NCBI GenBank assembly: GCA_902783535.1
Contig: CACZRJ010000015.1
Span: 1 to 15,331 of the forward strand
Direction: 5' to 3'
Source: an uncultured Ruminococcus sp.
Lineage (GTDB): Bacteria; Bacillota; Clostridia; Oscillospirales; CAG-382
Length of the DNA: 15,331 nt
The number at the start of each line of letters is the position of its first letter. Position 1 is the first letter of the stretch. Positions 6,907 to 13,011 of this stretch are shown here, one piece after another. A model generated the notes under the pieces. The model searched no databases, was not told where the DNA came from, and worked only from the letters and a program-made list of their open reading frames with translations. The position numbers and the translations under genes are program-made.

Positions 6907-8450
6907 ATGTCGTCTACAGCATCTTTTGTCCGCTTTGGCTTTTTGCCTCGGTCCTTTCCGCCTTGCGCTATATCCATTTTCTGCAATTGAATTCCTACAA
7001 AAACAAGACGCAGCTTCGCTGGATGCGCACGCACAGGGAACGCCTCGCCTGTCTGATCCCGGTCCTGCTCGCGGTCATATTCGCCCCGTTCGGAGCGCTG
7101 TGGTCCTCCATCATCGCCTCGGTCCTGACCGGCTTTTCCTGCTATACGATCTTCCCGAGGAAAGCAAAAAAGCCGCTCGTTCTGACCGGACGCGTCAAGC
7201 GGCTTCTCGTCACCTACTGTATACTGGCCCTGGCGGCCGGCGCCGGAGGATACCTGCTCGGAGCACATTTCCGAATGACTCTTCCGCTGCTGTTCCTGCT
7301 GCTCTCTCCGTTTGCCGTTCTTCTTTCCAATCTGATCAACCACCCGATAGAATCCGCCGTCCGGAACTGGTATATCCGCGACGCGAAAAAGAAGCTGCGC
7401 GCGTCTCCGGACCTGACCATCATCGGGGTGACCGGCTCTTTCGGAAAAACCAGTCTGAAGAATCATCTCGGAAAACTTCTTTCCGTCAAATACGATACGC
7501 TCATTACGCCCGAAAGCTACAACACTCCGATGGGCGTCGTACGGACGATCCGGGAGCAGCTGCAGCCGAAGCATTCGATCTTCGTGTGCGAGATGGGCGC
7601 AAGGCATGTCGGCGACATCAAGGAACTATGCGAGCTCGTCAAACCGGCGCACGGAATCATCACTGCCGTCGGCAACCAGCATCTTGAAACATTCCACACG
7701 GCAGACAACATTCTCCGCACGAAATTTGAACTTGCCGACGCGCTGCCGGCCGAAGGACGTCTTTTCCTGAACGGAGACAGCGCGCCCATCAGGGAGCATC
7801 TCCCCTCTTTGGACCGCCCTTACACGACATACGGGCTGTCGCCGGAAAACCATTACTACGCATCCGACATCTCCGCTTCCGTGACCGGAACGTCCTTCGT
7901 TCTGCATTCCCCGGACGGCCGGTCCTGCATGTTCCGCACGAAGCTGATCGGAAAGCACAACGTGCTCAACCTCACCGGAGCGATCGCCGTCTGCGACGCA
8001 TTCGGCATTCCGCCTTCCGATCTGGTTTCCGCCGTGCGCAAACTGGATCCGGTGCCTCACCGGATGCAGCTTCTCCCCGGACAGGATCTGTCATATATCG
8101 ACGACGCCTTCAATTCCAACCCGTCCGGCGCCAGGTCCGCGCTGGAAACGCTCTCCATGTTCGACGCCTGCAGGATCCTCGTCACGCCCGGCATGGTGGA
8201 ACTCGGGGACGACATGGAAAAATGCAACAGAGAATTCGGCGCGCAGGCCGCGGCCGCGTGCGACTACGTGTTCCTCGTCGGAGAACGGCAGGCCGTTCCC
8301 ATCCGGGAAGGACTGCTCGAAGCGGGATTCCCGGAATCCCGGATCCACATCACGCACACGCTCGGCGAATCTCTTTCCCTCGTACGGGCCATCCATTCCG
8401 GAAAGCACAAGATCGTACTGCTGGAAAACGATCTTCCGGACAACTACTGA
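6903..8450 (+). CDS. murF: MurF-type Mur ligase (UDP-MurNAc-tripeptide:D-Ala-D-Ala ligase) with N-terminal membrane domain
   Basis: MurF joins D-Ala-D-Ala to UDP-MurNAc-tripeptide using ATP, the last cytoplasmic step of stem-peptide synthesis. The ligase part (about 165-515) shows the P-loop TGSFGKTS (177-184), SYNTPMG (205-211), CEMGARHVGDI (229-239) and NQHLETF (258-264). It also shows TKFEL (273-277) with the likely carbamylated Lys274, GKHNVLN (350-356) and the MurF-like YIDDAFNSNPSG (398-409). The C-terminal Rossmann-like domain carries VTPGMVELG. Ahead of it lie about 150 residues with four hydrophobic segments (about 3-26, 50-84, 100-118, 126-146), absent from classical soluble MurF of about 450 residues. 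The enzyme is thus predicted to sit at the membrane. The ddl gene directly downstream supports the MurF assignment, but a Mur-ligase relative with another substrate is not excluded. The start is ATG 6903 within the ATGA overlap. Confidence 0.8.
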   Translation: MNVVYSIFCPLWLFASVLSALRYIHFLQLNSYKNKTQLRWMRTHRERLACLIPVLLAVIFAPFGALWSSIIASVLTGFSCYTIFPRKAKKPLVLTGRVKRLLVTYCILALAAGAGGYLLGAHFRMTLPLLFLLLSPFAVLLSNLINHPIESAVRNWYIRDAKKKLRASPDLTIIGVTGSFGKTSLKNHLGKLLSVKYDTLITPESYNTPMGVVRTIREQLQPKHSIFVCEMGARHVGDIKELCELVKPAHGIITAVGNQHLETFHTADNILRTKFELADALPAEGRLFLNGDSAPIREHLPSLDRPYTTYGLSPENHYYASDISASVTGTSFVLHSPDGRSCMFRTKLIGKHNVLNLTGAIAVCDAFGIPPSDLVSAVRKLDPVPHRMQLLPGQDLSYIDDAFNSNPSGARSALETLSMFDACRILVTPGMVELGDDMEKCNREFGAQAAAACDYVFLVGERQAVPIREGLLEAGFPESRIHITHTLGESLSLVRAIHSGKHKIVLLENDLPDNY

Positions 8451-8458
8451 TCATGAAT

Positions 8459-8505
8459 CTCCTCAGGAGGAGATCCGCAAAAAGCGGATCGTGTCAATTA
8501 ACATG
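8459..8505 (+). promoter_or_regulatory. Structured translation-start region of ddl
   Basis: The only good Shine-Dalgarno, AGGAGG (8465-8470), lies 32 bases before ATG 8503 and 20 before the in-frame GTG 8491. A perfect 7-bp hairpin with an A5 loop (GATCCGC 8472-8478, GCGGATC 8484-8490) fills the gap and could loop out to shorten the effective distance to about 13 bases plus the helix base. Upstream, CTCCT (8459-8463) can pair with AGGAG (8468-8472), masking the Shine-Dalgarno and excluding the outer pair of the second hairpin. The murF stop at 8448-8450 is close enough for a terminating ribosome to open the CTCCT pairing. This would couple ddl to murF translation. The pairings are seen; the function is inferred. 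Confidence 0.55.
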
Positions 8506-9726
8506 AAACTTCGTATCGCCGTCCTGTTCGGAGGAAAAAGCACCGAACATGAGATTTCCGTCATTTCCGCGCTGCAGGCGATGGAAAACATGGATCCGGA
8601 GCAATATGAGATCTTTCCGGTGTACATTGCCAAAAACAGCGTCATGTACTTTGGGAATTCGCTCCGCAACATTCAGAAATACCGCGATATCCCCGCTTTG
8701 CTGAAGGAATCGGAGCCCGTCACCTTTGCCTTCGACGGCACGCAGACACGTCTGGTGCGCGCGGGGCGGGGGCATTTCGGAAAGAAGGACGTCTCGGTCA
8801 TCGACCTCGCGTTTCCGATCGTTCACGGAACGAATGTGGAAGACGGGACCCTCGCAGGCTACCTGAAAACGGTCGGCCTTCCCGTCGTCGGATGCGACGT
8901 TCTTGCTTCCGCCGTCGGCATGGACAAGTATGTGATGAAGCAGTATCTCGCAGCGGAAGGATTTCCCGTGCTTCCGGCGATCAGGCTGTCCTCCGCCGAA
9001 TACGGTCGTCAGGAAGAAGCCGTCGCGAAAGCGGAGGAAAAGATCGGCTATCCGATGATCGTCAAGCCCGTGAACCTCGGTTCCTCCATCGGGATCTCAA
9101 AAGCGGCCGACAGAGAAAAACTGATCAACGCGCTGGATCTCGCCTTCACGTTTTCGGACATCGTCATCATCGAGAAAGCGATCACCGCGCTGAAAGAAGT
9201 GAACTGCTCCGTGCTCGGCGACGACGATCTTGCGGAAGCTTCCGCGCTGGAAGAACCTTTCGCGAACGACGAGATATTGTCCTACAAGGATAAGTACATC
9301 GACGGAAACGGCTCAAAGGGCGGAAAAGGCGGGTCTTCCGGAAACGTTTCCTCCGGAATGGCGTCGCTGAAAAGAAAGATCCCGGCGGACATCCCCGGCG
9401 AAACGGCCGCGCTCATACGCGATCTCGCCGTCAGGTCCTTTCATTCCCTCGGCTGCTCCGGCGTCGTCCGGATCGACTTCATGATCGATCTCGACAGCGG
9501 ATCCGTATATATCAATGAGATCAACACCATTCCGGGGTCTCTCGCCTTCTATCTGTGGGAACCTGCCGGCCTGACCTACCGGAAAATGCTCGACCGGCTC
9601 GTTGCCATTGCGCTGAAGCGCGCGAGATCACAGGCGGGACTGACCTATTCGTTCTCCACGAACGTCTTCTCCCTCGGCTCCGGCTTCGGCGGGGCGAAAG
9701 GATCAAAAGGCGGCTCCAAAAACTGA
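8503..9726 (+). CDS. ddl: D-alanine--D-alanine ligase (ATP-grasp)
   Basis: Ddl condenses two D-alanines with ATP to make the dipeptide used by MurF. The product is 407 residues from ATG 8503, or 411 if GTG 8491 is used. Motifs run in order: FGGKSTEHEIS (9-19), HGTNVEDGTLAG (108-119), GMDKYVMK (139-146), the ATP-grasp IVKPVNLGSSIGIS (186-199), VRIDFM (322-327) and INEINTIPGS (337-346), whose Glu339 and Asn341 are the Mg ligands. The loop that closes over the active site (about 260-296) contains a Gly/Ser/Lys-rich insert after DKYIDGNG. The last 15 residues are similarly Gly/Ser/Lys-rich. These account for much of the excess over the usual 300-370 residues. The INT-IPGSLAFYLWE variant differs from the common PGFT motif. 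A related ATP-grasp ligase with another second substrate is possible but less likely beside murF. Confidence 0.87.
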   Translation: MKLRIAVLFGGKSTEHEISVISALQAMENMDPEQYEIFPVYIAKNSVMYFGNSLRNIQKYRDIPALLKESEPVTFAFDGTQTRLVRAGRGHFGKKDVSVIDLAFPIVHGTNVEDGTLAGYLKTVGLPVVGCDVLASAVGMDKYVMKQYLAAEGFPVLPAIRLSSAEYGRQEEAVAKAEEKIGYPMIVKPVNLGSSIGISKAADREKLINALDLAFTFSDIVIIEKAITALKEVNCSVLGDDDLAEASALEEPFANDEILSYKDKYIDGNGSKGGKGGSSGNVSSGMASLKRKIPADIPGETAALIRDLAVRSFHSLGCSGVVRIDFMIDLDSGSVYINEINTIPGSLAFYLWEPAGLTYRKMLDRLVAIALKRARSQAGLTYSFSTNVFSLGSGFGGAKGSKGGSKN

Positions 9727-9749
9727 ATTTTCGCTTCGCACCGACAAAG

Positions 9750-9779
9750 AAAAGGACATGCATTCAAACATGTCCTTTT
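9750..9779. terminator. Bidirectional terminator between ddl and jag
   Basis: An 11-bp perfect inverted repeat (AAAAGGACATG 9750-9760, CATGTCCTTTT 9769-9779) has an 8-base loop. T-rich sequence follows in both directions. It lies in the 69-base gap between convergent ddl (ends 9726) and jag (ends 9796) and can stop both transcripts. Confidence 0.9.
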
Positions 9780-9795
9780 TGTATTGTCAGACGGA

Positions 9796-10422
9796 TTACT
9801 TCTTTTCCGGCGAGATCACGACTCTGCGGTCGACACCCTCTCCGATGGAATATGTCGCGATGCCTTCGATCTTCTGGCATTCGGAATGAACGATCCTGCG
9901 CTCGTATGCGGTCATCGGATCCAGCTGGAAAGAGCGGTGATATTTCATTGCCTTTTCAGCCATTCTGCGCGCCATGCCGCGAATGGTGTCCGCGCGCTTC
10001 GCGCGGTATCCCTGCGCGTCGACGGACACGCGGTAGTATCCGGGTCTTCCAAGATTGGCGGACAGCGTCGCGAGGTACTGAACGGAATCCAGGACGTCTC
10101 CGCGCCTTCCGATCAGAACGCCGAGGTTGTCTCCTTCGATGTTCAGAAGGACTTCTTCGTCGTTTTCGGACAGGACGACGACTTTCGCGTCCAGATGCAT
10201 GTTCTCGATCAGCTTTTCGAGCATTTCCACGGCGCGAAGCGCGGGCGTTTCCTTCAGTCTGACGCAGACTTTCGCATCGGACGCGCCGATGCCGAACAGG
10301 CCTTTTTTGCCTTCTTCGAGGACTTCAACGTCCACCTGATCCGCCGTTTTTCCAAGCGATTCCAGCGCCGCCGCAACCGCTGCGTCCACCGTTTTTCCGG
10401 TGGCGGTGATTTCTTTAATCAT
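9796..10422 (-). CDS. jag: Jag/KhpB RNA-binding protein (Jag-N, KH and R3H domains)
   Basis: The 208-residue protein has the three Jag parts in order. The N-terminal Jag domain (about 1-52) has TGKTVDAAVAAALESLG and KKGLFGIG. A KH domain has the GxxG loop IGRRGD inside GVLIGRRGDVLDSVQYL (about 123-139). The R3H domain holds YERRIVH near the C-terminus (ends about 200). KhpB binds RNA together with KhpA and affects cell elongation and division in streptococci; it is the partner of SpoIIIJ/YidC by gene order in Bacillus. No khpA gene is in the window. The start is ATG 10420-10422 with GGAGGAAACAG directly upstream; the open frame extends 9 codons further without a site. It follows yidC by 23 bases and ends the rpmH operon. 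Confidence 0.93.
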   Translation of the reverse strand: MIKEITATGKTVDAAVAAALESLGKTADQVDVEVLEEGKKGLFGIGASDAKVCVRLKETPALRAVEMLEKLIENMHLDAKVVVLSENDEEVLLNIEGDNLGVLIGRRGDVLDSVQYLATLSANLGRPGYYRVSVDAQGYRAKRADTIRGMARRMAEKAMKYHRSFQLDPMTAYERRIVHSECQKIEGIATYSIGEGVDRRVVISPEKK

Positions 10423-10445
10423 CTGTTTCCTCCATAGTGGGCGGA

Positions 10446-11918
10446 TCACTCCTGACCGGACGGCTTATCCGTCTGATCGTCCGCCGGTTGCTCCGTTTCC
10501 GGATTATCCTCCTCCACAGAGAGCATTTCTATCTTGGACGGTCTCCGGTAAGCGACATCTTCACTGCCGCCCTTTTGTCCGGATCCGCCGCCGCTCCGGG
10601 GGGATTTCACTTCGATGTCGGAGTACGAATCGTCGTCCTCGTCCACTTCGATGGTGATGACTTTCTTCTTTTTCTGCTTGCCTTTCAACTCGCGCTCCGC
10701 AGCAGCATAGTCCTCTTCCGTAAATGTCGGCATCGGATAAAGCTTGCTGAGGATGACCGGCTTGATCATATCGATCAGCGTTCGCCATATCCAGTAAACG
10801 CCGATCGCGGCCGGGAACATCAGCGTAAACGCCGCGGACATCAGCGGAAGCCCGACGCGCATGATGAGTCCGCTTCCGATGCCGCCGTTCGGGTTGTTCT
10901 GCATCGGATTGAAATGCTTCATGATCAGCGTGTTCAGGAAGGACGTCAGGAAGACGAGGACCGGGATCAGAAGAAGGATCCAGTCCTTCCATCCCGTGTT
11001 TCCTGTAAAGGACGGGTTGCGAAGCAGATTGATGTCCAGGAAGGTGAAGTTCGGGATCATCTCGGAATAATAGACCTTCTGTCCCGCATTGCTTCCTTCG
11101 GATTCGACATACGAGAGGGCGTACTTCTGATCCGGCGTGTAGCTGCTCGGCAGCGCGCCGCTGTCCTTCAGCTGCCGGATGTAGTTCTCCGTTTTCGTTT
11201 CGCCGTAGTTTACGAGGATGTCGGAGCAGGACAGCTGGGAATACGCGACGTTGGAACTCGCGGAATAGGCGTACTTCACGTATCCGTTGTCGTATTTCGC
11301 CTCGACTTCCGTGACCTTTCCGTCTTCTCCCGTCACATTCTCTTTCGCGACGGACGTCTTCATGGTTTTCAGCTTCGCGATCAGTTCTTCGTTCGCAGCC
11401 TTCGCCGCATCGTTCGTCGTCAGGTGGGAACGGATGTCTTCGACGTAGCCGACGAGAAATTCGTCAAGCTGCTCCTCGAGCTTTTCGCTCGTCGTCGTGA
11501 CGGCGGACTTGATCTGCGTCTGCGCCTGCTGCGTGAAATTTGACGAGTACTGGATCGGATTGCGTACGATTCCGTAAAGAATCAGAACCAGCGGAAGCTG
11601 GATCAGGAGCGGCAGGCACCCGGAAAGCGGGCTGAACCCCTCGCGCTGATACATTTCCTGAATTTCCTGGTTCATTTTCTGCTGGGTCACACGATCGGTG
11701 CGGCCGGCATACTTTTTGCGGATCGCCTGTTCTTTCGGCTTGATTTTTGCCTGTTTGACCTGAGATTTCTGCTGCTTGATGGCGAGCGGGAAAAGCAGGA
11801 TCTGAAACGCGAGAGCAAAAAAGAAAAGGGCGAAGAAATAGTTGTTTCCCGCGATCCACAGGCATCCCTTCATGACATAGGAGAAGGGAACGTAGATAAA
11901 TTGAAAAATGCTACCCAT
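10446..11918 (-). CDS. yidC: YidC/Oxa1-family membrane protein insertase
   Basis: YidC inserts and folds membrane proteins, alone or with SecYEG. The 490-residue protein has core membrane segments at about 25-46, 100-118, 310-332 and 355-378. The basic cytoplasmic loop IKQQKSQVKQAKIKPK (47-62) and FSPLSGCLPLLIQLPL (95-110) are typical of the family. There is no lipoprotein signal peptide, unlike Bacillus SpoIIIJ. Three points are unusual. In the first core segment the position normally Arg or Lys before the ILLFPL stretch is Gln39. About 180 residues (120-300), predicted outside, separate segments two and three. A long charged tail (400-490) has KQKKKK followed by an acidic stretch. The tail may contact ribosomes or Jag, by analogy with basic tails elsewhere (inference). 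AGGAGT inside the end of yidD is the ribosome binding site; the gap to yidD is 8 bases. Confidence 0.93.
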   Translation of the reverse strand: MGSIFQFIYVPFSYVMKGCLWIAGNNYFFALFFFALAFQILLFPLAIKQQKSQVKQAKIKPKEQAIRKKYAGRTDRVTQQKMNQEIQEMYQREGFSPLSGCLPLLIQLPLVLILYGIVRNPIQYSSNFTQQAQTQIKSAVTTTSEKLEEQLDEFLVGYVEDIRSHLTTNDAAKAANEELIAKLKTMKTSVAKENVTGEDGKVTEVEAKYDNGYVKYAYSASSNVAYSQLSCSDILVNYGETKTENYIRQLKDSGALPSSYTPDQKYALSYVESEGSNAGQKVYYSEMIPNFTFLDINLLRNPSFTGNTGWKDWILLLIPVLVFLTSFLNTLIMKHFNPMQNNPNGGIGSGLIMRVGLPLMSAAFTLMFPAAIGVYWIWRTLIDMIKPVILSKLYPMPTFTEEDYAAAERELKGKQKKKKVITIEVDEDDDSYSDIEVKSPRSGGGSGQKGGSEDVAYRRPSKIEMLSVEEDNPETEQPADDQTDKPSGQE

Positions 11919-11926
11919 GTTGAGAT

Positions 11927-12202
11927 TTACTCCTGATGAGCGGCGGTGTCCGCCGCAGGCTTTTTCTTTTTCCGCGTGCGTTCCGGAACGGGGTCATACC
12001 CGAATCCGCCCCACGGATTGCACTTGAGAATCCTTTTCGCGGCCAGAGCGATACCGACGAAAACGCCTCGCTTCTCGATGGCCTCGATCGCGTACTGCGA
12101 GCACGTCGGATAATACCGGCAGCTGGAAGGAAGCGCCGGGGAAATGACTTTCTGATAAAACTTGATCGGGAGTACGAACAAAAAACGGAAAAAACGTTTC
12201 AT
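11927..12202 (-). CDS. yidD: YidD, membrane protein insertion efficiency factor
   Basis: The 91-residue product carries the YidD signature almost complete: FYQKVISPALPSSCRYYPTCSQYA (15-38), AAKRILKCNPWG and a terminal GYDPVP. The N-terminus is an amphipathic, basic helix expected at the inner membrane face. A lysine-rich tail follows. YidD assists YidC-dependent insertion by an unknown mechanism. The ATG overlaps the rnpA stop as ATGA, so translation is coupled. Confidence 0.95.
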   Translation of the reverse strand: MKRFFRFLFVLPIKFYQKVISPALPSSCRYYPTCSQYAIEAIEKRGVFVGIALAAKRILKCNPWGGFGYDPVPERTRKKKKPAADTAAHQE

Positions 12203-12555
12203 GGCTGCGCGTCCAAAAGAGCTGCCTTGCCCAATAATTCCTCCAGTTCGTCCCGGAGCACGGCGTATCCGGCGGTCACTGCAGGCTGCTTTGCAACGAT
12301 AACGATAATTTTTCCCTTCTTGAGGACGGGCAGGAAACCCCGATAAGCTTCACGGATCCATCTTTTTACGCGGTTTCGCGCAACAGCGTTCCCGCGCTTT
12401 CTTGATACCGTGATTCCGAGCAAGGACGCGGAGGCGTTCCGTCCGGGGATGACATACAGAACCATGCATCCGCCGCTGAATGATCTTCCCTTCCGGTACG
12501 CGCGGGAGAACAAATGCGCTCCCTTCAGCGGCATCAGCCGTTCACTCTGTTTCAT
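12199..12555 (-). CDS. rnpA: Ribonuclease P protein component
   Basis: RnpA binds the catalytic RNase P RNA and helps it recognise pre-tRNA 5' leaders. The 118-residue product has FSRAYRKGRSF near the N-terminus, where the leader-binding cleft lies, and the family RNR motif SRKRGNAVARNRVKRWIREAYR at about 51-72. Length is normal (110-120). The start ATG 12553-12555 has AAGGCGGG upstream; ATG at codon 8 is an alternative. The gene follows rpmH by 48 bases, the usual bacterial arrangement. Confidence 0.95.
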   Translation of the reverse strand: MKQSERLMPLKGAHLFSRAYRKGRSFSGGCMVLYVIPGRNASASLLGITVSRKRGNAVARNRVKRWIREAYRGFLPVLKKGKIIVIVAKQPAVTAGYAVLRDELEELLGKAALLDAQP

Positions 12556-12603
12556 ATCATCACCCGCCTTGCCCGGCTTCGTCGGTAAATGTCAGATTCC
12601 GGA

Positions 12604-12738
12604 TCAATAGGTCAGCTGTTCTCTGCCTTTTGCGCGTCTGCGTTTCAGCACTTTTCTTCCGTTGGCGGTGGCCATTCTCTTGCGGAAGCCGTGCTCCATC
12701 TTTCTGTGTCTCTTCTTGGGTTGATAGGTACGTTTCAT
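12604..12738 (-). CDS. rpmH: 50S ribosomal protein L34
   Basis: A short 44-residue gene. The product begins MKRTYQPKKRHRKMEHGFRK, continues RMATANGRKVLKRRRAKGR and ends EQLTY, matching L34 almost throughout. The ATG at 12736-12738 is preceded by AAGGAG at 9 bases. It is the first gene of the operon. L34 is a late-assembling small protein that sits inside the large subunit RNA. Confidence 0.98.
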   Translation of the reverse strand: MKRTYQPKKRHRKMEHGFRKRMATANGRKVLKRRRAKGREQLTY

Positions 12739-12774
12739 TCAAATTCACTCCTTACAGATAAATAATCGATTGAA

Positions 12775-12803
12775 CCCGGCCGGCCGTGCGTTTTTCGGCC
12801 GGG
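12775..12803 (-). promoter_or_regulatory. GC-only hairpin in the rpmH leader
   Basis: On the minus-strand RNA, CCCGGCCG and CGGCCGGG form an 8-bp all-GC stem with a 13-base A-rich loop. Alternative registers are possible because of the GGCCGGCC core. It lies 37 bases before the L34 start codon within a leader of about 100 bases. No U tract follows, so it is not a plain terminator. It could stabilise the message or regulate translation. Confidence 0.5.
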
Positions 12804-12845
12804 AAAGCGCAAAATGCCAAAACCGCATAATGCGACCAATAAATA

Positions 12846-12874
12846 CTCTTATCATAGATTCCGCCTGTTGTCAA
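12846..12874 (-). promoter_or_regulatory. Probable promoter of the rpmH operon
   Basis: Minus strand: perfect -35 TTGACA (12874-12869), a 17-base spacer and -10 TAAGAG (12851-12846). The -10 is weak but is preceded by TGa, an extended -10. The predicted start is near 12839. An 11-bp dyad, CGCATAATGCG (about 12823-12833), lies just inside the transcript. Confidence 0.65.
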
Positions 12875-12929
12875 GCATTTTTCCTTCTTTCGTCCGTTTC
12901 GCGCGCGTGTAAATCGAATCGGAAAAGCC

Positions 12930-12958
12930 TTGCATTGCCGCTTTCTTTGTGATAACAT
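12930..12958 (+). promoter_or_regulatory. Probable promoter of the AEC transporter-murI operon
   Basis: TTGCAT (12930-12935), a 17-base spacer and TAACAT (12953-12958), with TGa before the -10. The predicted start near 12965 rules out the in-frame GTG at 12949 as start codon. It diverges from the rpmH promoter, with the two -35 elements about 55 bases apart. Confidence 0.65.
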
Positions 12959-13011
12959 TAGAATGTCTGGGGAAATCCCCTCGGAACAGCGGGAAAGGAG
13001 GCCAGCCGCAT

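Noticed and set aside
8472..8490. Hairpin before ddl as an intrinsic terminator or attenuator
   Set aside because: A perfect stem, but followed by GTGTCAAT with no U tract; a role in translation start is more plausible.
10437..11543. Plus-strand open frame of 368 codons opposite yidC
   Set aside because: It is a shadow of yidC, which is certain from motifs and operon context.
12739..13011. Possible replication origin beside rpmH
   Set aside because: No cluster of DnaA boxes (TTATNCACA) and no dnaA or dnaN in the window; the spacer is explained by two divergent promoters.
12949..13011. Longer N-terminus for the AEC transporter
   Set aside because: The GTG at 12949 lies inside the promoter. 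ATG 13012 has a full AAAGGAGG and starts at the first membrane segment.
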